Below are positions 34,116 through 46,980 of a stretch of DNA of 64,000 nt, piece by piece. The notes below the pieces were generated by a model. That model did no database searches and had not been told where the DNA came from. It worked only from the letters and a program-made list of their open reading frames with translations. How positions within the stretch are numbered: the stretch's first letter is position 1; each line of letters starts with the position of its first letter. A program made the translations under genes and the position numbers. This DNA comes from Aselliscus stoliczkanus (lineage: Eukaryota > Chordata > Mammalia > Chiroptera > Hipposideridae): contig CM066730.1 of assembly GCA_033961575.1 (NCBI GenBank), positions 114,472,523 through 114,536,522 on the forward strand. Direction: 5' to 3'.

Positions 34116-35780
34116 CATTGAATGCTTAACAATGGGGAGTGACAGTAGGACAGGCCTAGGGTACCGGTGAAGAATGAAAGAACAACAAAATCAACACATC
34201 TTGTTGCCCAGGAACTTCCTTGTTTCCCATTGCTCAACTGAGGGAATTATACTTACGCAACCAAACAATGGAAGCAGCCCATTTTGCCTCCAGTGATGAT
34301 CAAACTGTGTGTCCCCTTCTAGGGAAGCCGTCACCTTGGCATAGCCCTCCCTAACTGGTTAGAGCAGGCTGCCTTTTGTGCTGCCAGCTCCCTCTGGACT
34401 GCACCTGTCAAACCAAATCCAGAGTCATCCTCTAGTCCCAGGCTGAGCAGGCTTTCTGAAACATAGTCACAAACTCCATCAATGAGATGCAGGCGCTGGT
34501 GTCAGGTCACAATGAGTCCAGTTGCCACATTCCTCAAAACAGCTGCCAAAGAAGAAGGGTCTGGGGACACATGTTATTTCTGACAGGGTCTTGATGTAAA
34601 AGAAATGTGGAGGTCAGAGTCATGGTTGATTTTGAGAAGGAAGGACAAGAAAGAGCTAGAAATAAAGGTGAGGCTGCAAGGAAGAAGGTGAGGGACAATA
34701 TGCCACAGAATGAATCATAGAGAGCTCTGAGGGGTCTTGAGAAACTATCTAGATTCTAGATGGAGTACACCCAAGTCCTGCCTCCAGGCTAGGGAGATGG
34801 AACAACTCATCAGAATTGACGAGGTCTTTTTTCTTCTTTAAAATATTTGTAGATGGTGAACATCACCTCTCCTAGCCAATTTCTATGTCTTATCAAACTA
34901 ATGGTTGCAGAAGTGCCTCTTGTACTAAACAAAAGTTGACTGCTTTAGTGTTTTGTTTTCTCTGGCTTAGTCTCCTAAGACATTTAGGGCCACTGGTTGG
35001 TGATAAAACAGGCTCTCGCCCTAAGATTATGGGTTCTTCCCAGTGACTTGTGACAGAGCTTTTGCCGTGATTCATTTATTCTTTCAATAAGTACTCAGTA
35101 ATTGCCTATGATATTCAAGTCACTTCTACTCAAAGTCATTGATAATAATTCTCTATTGGGCCAGTTGTTTGTAATATAACAAAATATGTTACGAACAGAA
35201 CTATTTCTTAAAGAACCACTGTTATACCGGTGAATGACTAATAGGTAAATAGCATGCACACTCTGTCTAGCTTCAATTAAAATGTTCTTTTTAGAGACTC
35301 CCTGTTTTAAACTCCTTGTGATCATCCTTCTTGGTCTGTTCTATCCTTGGGCCAAAGACATCTTTCCCCAAGTTCCTTTGTGACTCCACTGCACTATTCC
35401 TTACTCAAACCTAACTTTCCTACAAACTTAGCAGACACCTAAGGAAAAGAGAGTTCTGTTTTATTTTGTTTTTCCTGCCCACCCTTTGCTTTCTCTTACT
35501 AGATCCCATGTTTTGTCTGAACTGAGCCCCATTCCTTTCTGAAGTATCCTGATACCCCAAAATAAGATACCATTTCTGGTATTCAGCTCCTACAAGAACT
35601 AATTCTCTTCTTGGTTTGCATAAATGGCCTCTGTCTCTCATAGGGACACCATGTATCTGTTTCCTTTATTTTGTGGTTTCATCTAGAACCTGGAGCCAGC
35701 CTGTCCTGTGATGGGACCAGAGGCATCTCCTGTCTATTCATTGCCAATCAGCTCTTAGCAGCCAAATCCAGTCATTTTAT
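34116..35780. other. Unassigned non-coding DNA
   Basis: No gene and no clear named repeat. Minus-strand frames at 34893-35075, 35095-35325 and 35420-35641 have no recognisable domain. Confidence 0.5.
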
Positions 35781-35785
35781 AATTG

Positions 35786-35950
35786 TTCATTCATTCATTC
35801 ATTCATTCATAAACATTCATTGATTACCTACTCTGTATCAGACACTGTAGCTATCTGGACAATAAATGAAGGAAAAGAGGGAAAGGGGGTGGGGGGAGAA
35901 ACAGGAGCATTTGTGCTCTAGGAGTTTACAGTTCAGTGGAGGACAAGGCA
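35786..35950. repeat. (ATTC)n and L2/MIR-type end
   Basis: Five to six TCAT units (35786-35810) are followed by gattacctactctgtatcag and ctaggagtttacagttcagt, the text seen in ancient dispersed repeat ends. Confidence 0.45.
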
Positions 35951-37084
35951 AGAAAAAAAGAAAAGAGGAAAAAAAGAAAGAAGCCCAAGTACTTATCAAA
36001 TACTTACAATACAATGTAATTAGTACTATGATAAGGGAAAACACAGCGTAAAGCTAAAAGACCGTCCAACCCACACTCAGACCTCAGACCCCATCCAAGA
36101 GATGGGCCTATGGTATTGAAATGTCATTATTAATAGAGTTTTATATCCCACAGTATATTTTTTTTAATGTACCTATGTTTTTCCTCTTGAGTTCAGGCTG
36201 CAACACAACATATATGCATCAAAATGGTCATACCCATTGGTGAACTACCACTTTCCTGATCCCCTCGTGCCTCTCCTGCCCTGCCACACTGTCCCCTTCC
36301 CAAGCCACCATAGATTTCCTGTCATAGGCTGATGCCTGGCCATGCTGATTGTTCAAAATACTCCTGTCACCTTTGTCCTGTATATTTATCTCTCATCTTT
36401 GCAACTTTCTTCACAAGTGACAAAGATAACACTGAGAATACACTGATGGATACATAGATGTAACATTTGCTTCTTAATTTTAGTATAACTTTAAATTGGT
36501 ATCACAAATTCTATTTTTACAATACACAGATTTCACATTGGGTTCGATATTCTAATATTTGAAGAGTTGATGATCTCCAAATAGTGTATAAAGTCTAATT
36601 TGCTAAACCTCCCTCTGTTTAACCCAGACATACCCAGTGAGCCAACTATGGTATAAAAGGAATCCAACCCATGTTTGTAATTCTAGTTTCAGTACCAGCT
36701 GGAAAGGAATTGAGAGGAATTTAGGTTGAAGGATTTGTGTTGTTGCCTTAACAAGAAAGAAGTTCCAAAGGGCTCTGCTTATTATTTTTCTACAGGATAC
36801 CCTAGGAAGTTGGCTGGGATATTATTGCTGGCCCACCACCACTTAAACCCAGAATGTACACTGAGGAACATTTCAATTGGGAAAATTAAGCCCTCAGAAT
36901 ACAAGTTTGTATTTGATTTAAAGACCTTTTAGAATCAATGTACCTCATCCTAAGACCCAGCCTGAGTCCACAAGTATAGAACCTGCATCTCAGTCATAAG
37001 ACTTTAACATGCTGAAGAGGGTCCCATTTGGCGTGGCTCTTCCACAAGTTCACATATGTTGGGAGTCCTGCTTGGTTCTTAAAA
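35951..37084. other. Unassigned DNA
   Basis: Contains a purine-rich stretch (35951-35985) and a TATA-like ggtataaaagg at 36650-36660 without any downstream gene. The frame 36726-36932 has no domain. Confidence 0.45.
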
Positions 37085-37269
37085 CAGTGCTTCTCAAACT
37101 TCAATGTAGACCAGGGTCATCTGGAAGGCTTGTTAAAATATAGATTGCTGAGACCCACATCCAGAGTTCCTGATTCAGTAGGTCTGGGATGGGACCTAAG
37201 GAATTGCATTTCTAGTATATTCTCAGGTGCAGATACTGTTAGTCCAGGGACCACACTTGAGAACCACTT
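37085..37269 (+). mobile_element. MER5A (hAT-Charlie non-autonomous element)
   Basis: Ends cagtgcttctcaaactt and cttgagaaccactt are inverted. The body has gaaggcttgttaaaatatag, tgattcagtaggtctgggat and gaattgcatttctagtatat in MER5A order, about 185 bp. A perfect 8-bp duplication is not visible. Confidence 0.85.
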
Positions 37270-39890
37270 CTTCACAAAACCCACAACATAACTAACTCAT
37301 TGCCAAGTTGCAATTCCCATAATTTTTTATCATTGTTATGTACTGAGTTCCTCTGGAGTATGCAGAACACAACTGAGTAAATAAAAGAGAAAATATAATT
37401 TAGCAGTCACACAGTTACTAAAATTTACAATTTTATACATCCTTCCAACATCCATCCTACAGCTCTATCCTTCCCAATAGATTTGAAAAATTCCATGATT
37501 GTCCTTCAAGTCCTGCTGGTTCCCATCATTCCTATGGGTCTCACCACCCATGCTTCATCATGGTCACCCAGGCCTAAACCTGGGTGCACTTCTTCTAAGT
37601 GCTCTCACAGTCAAGGAGTACAAATATCAGCCTTGCAGGAGAATAACTCAGAACTTCTTCGTAAACACAGACTTTGGAATGAGAAGAAAATTAAGAGAAG
37701 CAAAGTGGAGTATCTCTTTTGGGTGGTTTGCCCGACTCCCTTTGAGCCCAGCATAAATTTTTTTCAGCCTAGGGCTTATGAAAATCTGCTCATTTGCACG
37801 ATTTCATTGAGCAAGTTTTTAAAAAGTGCATCCTTTCCTGTCAAAACTACCCTTTTGTCTTCTTATGAGTGCTTGTTCTCTCAGCAAAATTAAAAATACT
37901 TAACAAGCTTTACATGTTCACTGGCTTTAAGATATGGAGACAAATATTTGTCTTTTGGCATGTGCTTGTTTATTAATTATAGGTTAATTTTTATTTGAAA
38001 CACGATCTATCTGCATATAAAACAGTGAAATGTACATTCATTGTCCTCACTGTATGCACCAGAGAGCTATTAATTGATTTTAAGAGTTGTTTCATATCAT
38101 ACGAGAAAATTATTAATGTCTTCTTGTTGAAAGGCTAACCTAAGATGTTTTCAGAACTGAGACAGTTCATCACATTGACATATTTTGGTTTTTGCTTAAT
38201 ACACAAGCTTACCTTGTCCAAATGAAAGTATCAAATGACGAAGATCACAAGTGGAATATACTGATGGAGAGATAGAAGCACAGAGAATGTGTCTAGTTGA
38301 AAACATCCAAATATGTTTTCATTGGTGAGAATCAGTAATAAAGATGTATATTTAGAAGAGACTTCAATAGTTTCATTTTCAAATTTAGTGTTTAGACCAA
38401 GGCATTCATATCTTTAAACATCCCTATGAATATTTTTCATTTCCTATTTTGCTATTTGTTAAGTTTCACTGCTTTTCCGTGTCTTAGGTTGTTCCAGGTG
38501 GCATTTTCCAAGTTCTAACAATATGTATCGCTCAACCTTCTAAGTAAGACTTAATTTTTTTCAACTCTGTCTCTTCAGCAGTCTCTCCATGCCTTCAAAA
38601 TAAAATAAACTATATTTTTAAAACATGTGAGCCACACTAGTTGTTAGAGCAGCAGCCTGTCTCTCCAGAGCCCCAGGTACAAATCTCTGTTCCACCACAT
38701 GCTCTGAATTTGATACTTATACTCTCAGTGCCCCACTTTTCCCACCCACAAAATGAGAGCAATATTACTTCTTATTAGTGTGATGAGAATGAATCTGTGT
38801 TGGTAAACTGTATGGAAGTTTTCTGGTGAAAATGGATCATGTAGAACCAGATCTATATTCCCTTGTACCCAGTGGGAATTAAAGAATTATCTATTCTTGG
38901 AGGATTATGAAGGGTGAGTCCCTAGCCTCTTGTTATGATATTTATACAGCAAAAGGAAACAGGTCCTTAAATTTTTGTGTCCTGTTTTATTTTGTTTTTG
39001 ACTTTTCCCCACTAGCAAAAAAAAAAAGAAAAAGAAAAGAAAACGCTGTAAGATGCAAGGGCTACAATTTCTCTGATCAAGAAAATGAAGCACAGCAACA
39101 CATCATCTTTTGCCACTCAGTGGGAGAATTTCCAGATCTTGTCCTATGTAAATTTACTAACATGGGAACATAGGTTTCTGTATAGAATTGGGAAGGCTAA
39201 GATGGGTACAGAAGAATTAAATTGAACAACAACAACAAAATACTGTTTCCATTTTCCTATTGAGAATATTGAGGCTGGCTGCAAAAATATGCTGAAGAAT
39301 GAAACAAATTGGAGACCATGTAGGTAGGTTGTTTTATTAGAAATTCACACACATATCTATACCCATGGAAGTTAAGAAAATAAGAAATTAGAGAAAAGAG
39401 AAGAATTCTGTGAAAATCTATTTTCTATGATGTTTTGGGGTATAGCAAAGGCAAAGACCTTCAGAAAATATTTCGATGTTAAACAATACCTCACCTATTG
39501 TCTAGAGGCAGCTGGGAATTGAAAAGACCCAAGTTTAGTTCCTCACTTGCTATCCTCACAGATGACAGCCAGTAAGCTCTATGACCTCGTTTGTCCTGCA
39601 AACCTAAGATTGTAATGATTTAATGAGTAGATATCAATAAAAGTGATATCTTTGTTAACCTTTATTCCACAAAAAAATAGGCACTGAAAAACTTAGAAAG
39701 AGGATAAATTGTAAAAAACCTTGGTGTACAGAGGGGAAAAATAAAAAGACAAAAACTTTTATCAAACACTCACAAAAGCCCTGTAAGTTAAAATAAAATT
39801 AAAAAAATAATGGTTCTACTATAGAGCATGAATAACATACTAACGATTCATTTAGTATTTTCCTAATTATAGATATATCATAAGAAAACA
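37270..39890. other. Unassigned non-coding DNA
   Basis: The frames 37483-37893 and 37499-37756 overlap in different phases and have no domain. A weak MIR-like text in reverse lies at about 38640-38800 (ccccacttttcccacccaca). An A-rich tract lies at 39018-39043. Confidence 0.45.
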
Positions 39891-39909
39891 AACACAGCAT
39901 TATCATTTG

Positions 39910-40065
39910 GATGAAACCCTAGCAATCATCTAATTCAATGCTCTAACTTTACCAGTGAGAAAAAAATGAAGCCCAGAAATTGACTTGCTTACGGTCACTC
40001 AAGTAATTAGTAGCAGAGGGAAAAAAGCAATTCATAGTTGATGAGTCTAGATCTCTTGCTTTTTT
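39910..40065 (+). repeat. MIR-like fragment
   Basis: The text tgaaaccctagcaatcatct, ttaccagtgagaaaaaaatg, gcttacggtcactcaagtaa follows the CORE-SINE pattern of a diverged MIR relative. Confidence 0.5.
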
Positions 40066-42779
40066 TCCTTCTTTTTTTTACCATACCATACAACCTCTTT
40101 AAGGAGCATTTCTTTTAAGAGAATCAGAAAACATAACTATATAGTCTTACCTCTTAAATTCAGATATACCCTTTTTTCCGGGACACAAAGCTAGATGGCA
40201 TTTTCCATCCCTTTTTTGCAGTTACTTCCAGACAATGAAATGTGAGCAGTGATGCATGCCAGCTCCTGGAAAAATCTCCCACTTGTTATCCATAATACCC
40301 TGTGACATTCACATACAAGGTTGTATGATTCAAGTGAGGATGGCTACCTTAACAATCACAAGTTAAAGATAGATGGTAGAACCACAAGATGGAAGGTGTC
40401 AGGATCCCTAAACCCAGACTTGGAGGAGACTCACCTCACGCATCATGAACACTCATTTTAGACTTCAAATAGCTGAGAAATCACCTCCCTTTGAGATCTC
40501 CCTTTGAGATCTGGGGACACTATGTCAGCTAACAGTACCTTCACTAATACATGAACTGTGGCAGAGTATATTTACCCAGTTCACAAATGCTTGTGTGGCT
40601 TTCTTCCATCTCCAGTGGTCATGTGGCATTCCTCAAAAAACCTTCATAAAATCTCAGTACATGAAAATAATTCTATTGTTGATGGCAATGAAATACATAT
40701 ATAAATATAAGACATGGATGATTCAAATGAAAAGGAGTAAAAGTTTTAGGATGTGTAGATAGTTTTAACTCAGCTAGAGCTGCCGTATGGTTGCCTCATG
40801 TCTTGTATTTCTAATTACATTTACAAGGAAATTTGGTCGTCAAATTAGGCTTTAATCTGACAATTCCAAAGTCACATAAATTAGTGGACTAAGGTATCTG
40901 GATGACTTGAAATGATGTGTGTTGCAAATGGAAGCATATCGTTTGTGAATGCCCATTTGTGTAAAAAAGCTCCACAGCTTCTGCAATCAAAGATATTGCA
41001 AAGATAAACCTAAATATAGAAATATAGAGACATATGTGTGACTTCAGACACAGGAGGGTGGATTTTTGTGACATGTGTGAATTGTCTGTTGGAAGCCTTT
41101 TTGTTTTCTTTTTCTTACTTTTATCTTCTGCCTTCCCTGTGGCAGCTCTGCTGTTGGGACATGAGCAGTAGCTACGTTTCTCACTCTTTAGGCATGTTTT
41201 CTTTGGGTCCGAGGTTCATTCTGCAGCCTTCATAACTGGGCGAAGAATTCTTAACCTAGACCATAAAATTGTTTTATTATCCTATGAAGCTAAAGACTCT
41301 TTGTAACTGTGAATACTTAATTTCCAACTTTAAAAAGGTCTTATATATGTAAAATTCTTGACAGGGAAGTATGCAGTCATCCTCAAATTAATCTGTGCTG
41401 TATTAACAAATTGGAATGGATATTTAGAAAGTACAGTGGCAAAATTTCAACTCTGTGGTTATTAAACCTAATTTGCCCTAGTCCCCATTGATGGATTTAT
41501 GTCCCCTCTCTCTTCGGAATCAAAGTCTTCTCCAGAGGATAAACTAAAAGAAGCTAAATAAACATCATGAGAATGGATGGCCTATTGTAATTCTTTCTTT
41601 ACTGAGGTATCTAACAACAATACAAACTCTGAGAATGAAAAGTGAATCACCGAGTATTACTTCACAGAAGAATATAATAAATGCACTGTAGTGTGTCCTT
41701 GGTAGTTATTTTATGACAGTAAGAATCACATGATACAAATACACTGTGGAAAATTAGCGTGTTCCTTACTATGTAGTGGGATGCTTTACTTGAAGACATG
41801 AGGTGAGTTCACCTAAATAAAAAAGTTGGCCTTGTGTCAAATGTATGAGAATCTCAGGGCTGAATTTTCAGTGCTTTTGTTCAGTATTTCCCAGGAAGGT
41901 ATAGGGCTTTATTTAGCAAAGCCGTGATTGCTTCTAACTTTGATCTTAGTTTGCAGTGTAAGTACCTGATGTTATCTCAGAGAAGAATGTGGCAAACAAT
42001 TTAAGCTTGTTTGCAATAGACGATTTACTTTCTTACCTAAAGATTTATATGTCCCCCCCCCATAAAAAAGGAGTTTTCTAAGTTCCAAGTGTCTTTGAGG
42101 CATATGCAACCTATAAACAATATTTCCTTTAGCAAGGGAGTCCCAAAATTGCCCAAAGTGAGAGTATCAGAAATACTATGACCACAAAATTAAATTTTCC
42201 ATAGAGTTGTAGGGTTTTTTTAGAATTTCTCCTTTTTGTGGTTCATTGTTTATCAAATCTGCATTTCATTCATTAAAAAATAGAAAAGCATAGCTGGATA
42301 CCCTGGCAACCCAGAAACTTTATATGCATAGATATGTACTAGAAAAGTTTTAAATGACTTTATTGTGTATACTTCCTGCTGCCTAAAAACTGAATCTGTT
42401 ACCATAATACATGGCACCACAATGGTATCTTTGGTTGAGGAGCTAGACCACTGGACTGGACAGCTGCCCACTTGGACAGTTACGCGTGACTGATGAAAAT
42501 ACACCTTTCTTGTTATCAAAGTGTCAGAAATAGGATCCTAGATAGAAGCCATCCTGAAAGAATACGTGGGAGTTGATATTGGCTATTATGGGGAAAGTGA
42601 AGAATGCCTACTTCACTAAAAGAAAGTGATGTTATTCCTTGTGTCTAGGATTTATAAGTTAAGAATTGTGTGGCTACTTTATCCTAATTCTATAGAGATG
42701 ACTGTAAAATCAAATGATTTTTTTTCTTAATTGCTAGACATACCAAGTTTTTCTAAATCAAATTTTCACAGCCAAGTCT
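40066..42779. other. Unassigned non-coding DNA
   Basis: No named repeat or supported gene over 2.7 kb. A short direct repeat, cctccctttgagatct then ccctttgagatct, lies at 40484-40513. A run of C lies at 42053-42061. Frames at 41038-41235 and 42253-42519 have no domain. Confidence 0.45.
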
Positions 42780-43047
42780 AAATACAAAAATGTCCCTTAA
42801 GAGAAGGAATATATAAAAGCAAAAAACTAGAAGCAAAACATAGACTAGAAGCAAACATCTTGAAAAAAGAAGATTTTAAATTACATTTAAAATAGCATTA
42901 AAACCTAAAATGTCATCAGGTACTTACATCACAAATCAATACATAGGAATACATTTAACAAAAGATGTGAAAGACCACTACATTGAAAATTATAAAATAT
43001 TGCTGAAACTAAAGAAGACCTAAATAAATGAAGAGATATCACATAGT

Positions 43048-43397
43048 TGTTATACACTGAATTGTGTCCTTTCAAAATTCATATGTTGAAGCCCTAACAT
43101 CCAATGTGATTACATTTGGACATAGAGTCTAAGGAGGTAATTATGGTTAAATGAGGTCATAAGGGCAGGGGCCTAATCTGATAAGATTGGTGCCTCATTA
43201 GAAGAGAAAAAAAACATTTTCTCTCTCTCAGCCATGTGAGGACATAGCCAAGGGAGCTGTCACCACACCAGGAGGAGAGACTTCAGCCAACATGTTGATC
43301 TTGGACTTCCCAGCCTCCGGAACTGTGAGAAAAAATATTTCTGTTGTGTAAACCACCCTGTCTGTGGCATTTTGCTATGGTAGCTCAAGTTAAGACA
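43048..43397 (+). repeat. Solo MLT1-type LTR inside L1, plus strand
   Basis: It runs from tgttatacactgaattgtgt to caagttaagaca, with aattcatatgttgaagccct, gccatgtgaggacatagcca, cttggacttcccagcctccg and aactgtgagaaaaaatattt in MaLR order. Flanks atagt (43043-43047) and atggt (43398-43402) are a 4-of-5 target duplication. The L1 text is continuous across the insertion site. Confidence 0.85.
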
Positions 43398-44159
43398 ATG
43401 GTCTTGAATTTTAAAATTTAATGTTATTATCAATACTATCAATATTATTATATTGAATATTAATATTAAGATGTCAATTCTCACCCAAATCATCTAGAGA
43501 ATCAATGAAACCACAGTCAAAAATGTGTTTTCATTGGCAAGAGAAAAACTTCTTTCCAGAAATTAACAAGTTGATTCTAAAAGGTACCCAATGGTAGAAC
43601 CTAGAAGAGACAAAGCAATCCTAAAAAAGAAGAGCGAAGTTGAAGGACTCCACTTGTCTACTGATTTAAAGATTTTCTCTAAAGTTACAGCAATCAGGAC
43701 AGTGTGGTATTGATGAAAGGATGGACAAATAGGTCAATGCAACAGAATAGAGAGCCCAGAAATAGACCCACAAATACCTGCTCAGTTGGTTTTTGATGTA
43801 GGTGCTCAGGCAATTCAGTGGGGAAAGAAAAGCCTTTTCAAAAATTGGTGCTGGAATACCTGACTATCTGTAGGAAAGAATAAAATGAACATTTACTCCT
43901 ACCTCACACCACACAAAAACAGTAATTTGAGATAGATCATAGACCTAATCATGAAAACTAAAACTATACATTTCCTAGAAGGGGAATATCTTCATCGCTT
44001 TCATACGTAGGAAATGATTTTTAGAGGGACACAAAAATCACTAATCATAAAAGAAGAAAATCATAAATTGGACTTCATAAAAAGTAAAAATGTTTGCTCA
44101 TCGAAAATACGTTAAGAAAATTATTATTTCAATATTTTCTCCTTCCTCGACTCCCACTG

Positions 44160-44212
44160 CATGTCTGTGTGTGTGTGCATGCGTGCAAGTGTGTGTGTGT
44201 TTGTGTGTCTCA
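44160..44212. repeat. (TG)n-rich tract
   Basis: Imperfect TG/TGCG alternation within the L1 3' region. Confidence 0.85.
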
Positions 44213-45115
44213 AAGGACATGTATCCAGCATATATAAAAAAATTCTTACAACTCAATAATAAGACAAACCATTCAATTAAAAACATAAAAGAGGACTTTA
44301 ACAGACACTTCACAAAAATTCAGTAAGCACATGAAAAGGTGTTAAGATCACTTACTAGTCATCAAAGAAATGCAAATTAAATCTGAATGAGATTCTTCTT
44401 CACATCCACTACAATGGCTAGAATTAAAAAGGCTGGTAACAGTCAATGTAGCAGGAATGTGGTATAACTGGAATTCTCATATATTGCTGATGAGAGTGTA
44501 AAATGGTACAATCATTTTGGGGAAAATGCTTGGGAATTCTTATAAAGTTAGACATACGCATACCTAGCAATTCTATTCTTAGAGATTTACCAAAGAGAAA
44601 TAAAAGTATATGTTTGCAAAAAAGACTTGTATCTGAATGTTTATAGCTGCTTTAATCATAATAACTGAAAACTGTAAACAACTCAAATGTCATCACATAG
44701 GAGAATAGATGAACCAATTGTGGCATATTCATATAATATGATAGCATGCATCAATTGAAAGGAACAAACTACTGATACATACCATAATATGGATGAATTG
44801 AATAGCCATTATGTTGACTCATTAGCTAGATACAAATGAATATATACTGTATAGTTCCATTTATATGAAGTTCAAAAACAGACCAACTAATCCATGGTAT
44901 CAGAAATCAGAACAGTGGTTGCCTATGGGGATGAGGATTGATTGGAAGAGAGCACAAGGGAAATTTCTGGAGTATTGGAAATGTTCTCTTTCTTGATAAG
45001 GATGTTTGCTGCATGTGTGGATATTTGTCAAAATTCATAGAATTGTACACTTAAGATCTGTGAATTCCAATGCATGTATATTTCATCTCAAAAGAAATGT
45101 AAAAAAGAAAAATAG

Positions 45116-46890
45116 TGAAGGAAAAGTACACTAGAGAAGACTGGAGCTGCTCCAAACTTTATAAAATACCTCAGTTCTACCCTCCAAATGTTCTCTGAGC
45201 TCACTAAATATTTCTTCTTTCCTTCCCCTCCCCAGCTCAGGGGTCTACTTAGTCTCCAAAAGGTGAACCAGTGTTTCAAATATTCAGGTTACAGATGAAA
45301 CAGAGAAAGGCCAGGGAAAGTAGAAATATTTTATTCTAACATTGGTCCACCCTCGTTGAAAATATTTAACATTTTTCAGAATTAAGTCTATCTCTTACCA
45401 GGTGATGATGACTAATTATGATGATGATAAGTCATTAATAATTATAATTGTATAATTGACAAAGTGTTTCAAATATGTGAGATTACATACACTCTAGTGC
45501 TATATTAAAATCTACACCCTTCATTTGTTCATTTTCTTCTCTAGGTATTTTAGCACCATTGGACTACTTATATTTTCAGCTAATGAATGAACATTAAAAT
45601 ATGATTTGCTTATCCATATGCTTCAATCTAAGAATCAGAGGAATCACTTCTACTTCTGCTCTAGAATCCAGTGAGTTGAAGTCATACTGGTTTGGTGCTT
45701 TAGGCTCCTTTTTGTTACTCATTATTCATTAAACAATTAAACAATTATGTGTCTACTGAGTACTGTGTGCTGAGCATTTTCTACATGTTCACTTGTCATA
45801 CTAAATAAATCCAGAGTCCTTGCTCTCAAGGACAATCTGGTAACAGAAATGTAGCTATTACAATACAAGGATGAAAGTGTAAATAAAGGCATTTCAAAAT
45901 GTTATGAGAATCTAAATGAGGGAAATGCTAACTGTGTAAGGTTCCTACTTTGAATCTCTTTGGAATGAAGCAAAACTTAAATGAACAGAGAAAATTATGC
46001 AGACTAGGATAGGGTGTCATAGAAAGCATCAGAGCCTTTCTATTCAAGTCATTCTTGAAGAAAAGCATGATTGAACCAGGTGAGGAAAGAAGATTGTGCA
46101 GGGAGAGTGCTTAAATGAGAAATGGGCCCAAAACCAAATAAACATTTAAAAATATGAAGAAAGATGAACTAGTAAAAGAGTGAGAAAGAATGATATGAGA
46201 GGTTGGAGAAGAAAGAGGAGAGAAAACGTCTCTACAAATACAGAAGAAAAGTCAAAGCTATCAGAGCTGTCTGGAGATCAGGTAAGGTGCGGATTGAACA
46301 GTGTCCATCAGATGGAATAATTGGGAGGCTCTGGCTGCACTAACCAGAGCAATTGTAAGAGAAAGATGGAAACAGCCTATGGTTTAATTTTTAACCTAAG
46401 GGCGTAAAAATCTGAAAGAAAAAAAAAAGTTTGTGTCTGTAATTTAAAGGGCCATTGCTTTAGAGTCAGAGACCCGGGTTCGACTGAATGCCTATCCAAT
46501 CTCTCCAGGTGATGTGTGGTTTAAGCAAATTACTTTTTTCCTCAGGATCCACGTTTCTTCCTCAGGTGAAAAACAGAAATAAGACCTTTTCCCCTACCTG
46601 GCCACCCCTCCACCCCCACCCCACATAGTTTTTCTGAGATTCAAATGAGTTAGGTTGGTAAAAATACATAGTTAACTATAAATTGTGCTCTATAAGGTGA
46701 GGTACAGTTGAAATAATAATAGAAATGGCTCACTTTATGCAATGAGTGATTCCCCAAATAAATTATGATTCCCATAAGTAAAATAGTAGTCAGTGTTTTA
46801 AATTAGTTTGCTATTTAAAGAAACTGATGGTGAAATCTTTGGAAAGGGACAAATCTTCTTTAATGTGAACCGTCATTCTGCAAAATTTTC
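45116..46890. other. Unassigned DNA with ancient repeat fragments
   Basis: An L2/MIR-type 3' end in reverse lies near 45715-45840 (cattattcattaaacaatta). A MIR-like reverse fragment lies near 46450-46720 (agagtcagagacccgggttc, aagcaaattacttttttcct). A C-rich run lies at 46602-46623. The rest is unassigned. Confidence 0.45.
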
Positions 46891-46980
46891 TTTCTTTCTC
46901 TCTTTCTTCCACTTTCCGGTTCTTTTCATTCTTCCTTCCTTCCTTTCTTTCCCATTTCTTTCTTTTATTTCTTCTTTTTA
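46886..46980. repeat. Imperfect polypyrimidine (TTTC/TTCC) tract
   Basis: About 95 bp of mixed TTTC, TTCC and CTTT units with interruptions. Confidence 0.85.

Larger units (their letters stand above)
42780..45115 (+). mobile_element. L1 3' half (ORF2 end and 3' UTR), plus strand, split by an LTR
   Basis: The left part (42780-43047) reads ORF2 text such as ggaatacatttaacaaaaga and tgaaaattataaaatattgc. After the LTR the L1 resumes (43398): gatgtcaattctcacccaaa, ggacagtgtggtattgatga, atagaccc near 43765, and atgcaaattaaatctgaatg near 44370. It continues with catcacataggagaatagat near 44690 and gttgcctatggggatgagga near 44918, and ends gaattgtacacttaagatct near 45042 with an A-rich tail. The ORF2 frame is full of stops. 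A TG tract has expanded at 44160-44210. Confidence 0.85.

Noticed and set aside
36650..36660. TATA-box-like ggtataaaagg
   Set aside because: No downstream gene, CpG island or initiator; isolated TATA strings are expected in AT-rich DNA.
42053..42061. C-run as possible quadruplex or assembly gap sign
   Set aside because: Single homopolymer run without partner runs.
46602..46623. C-rich run as minus-strand quadruplex
   Set aside because: Only three runs of three or more C; the fourth run has two.
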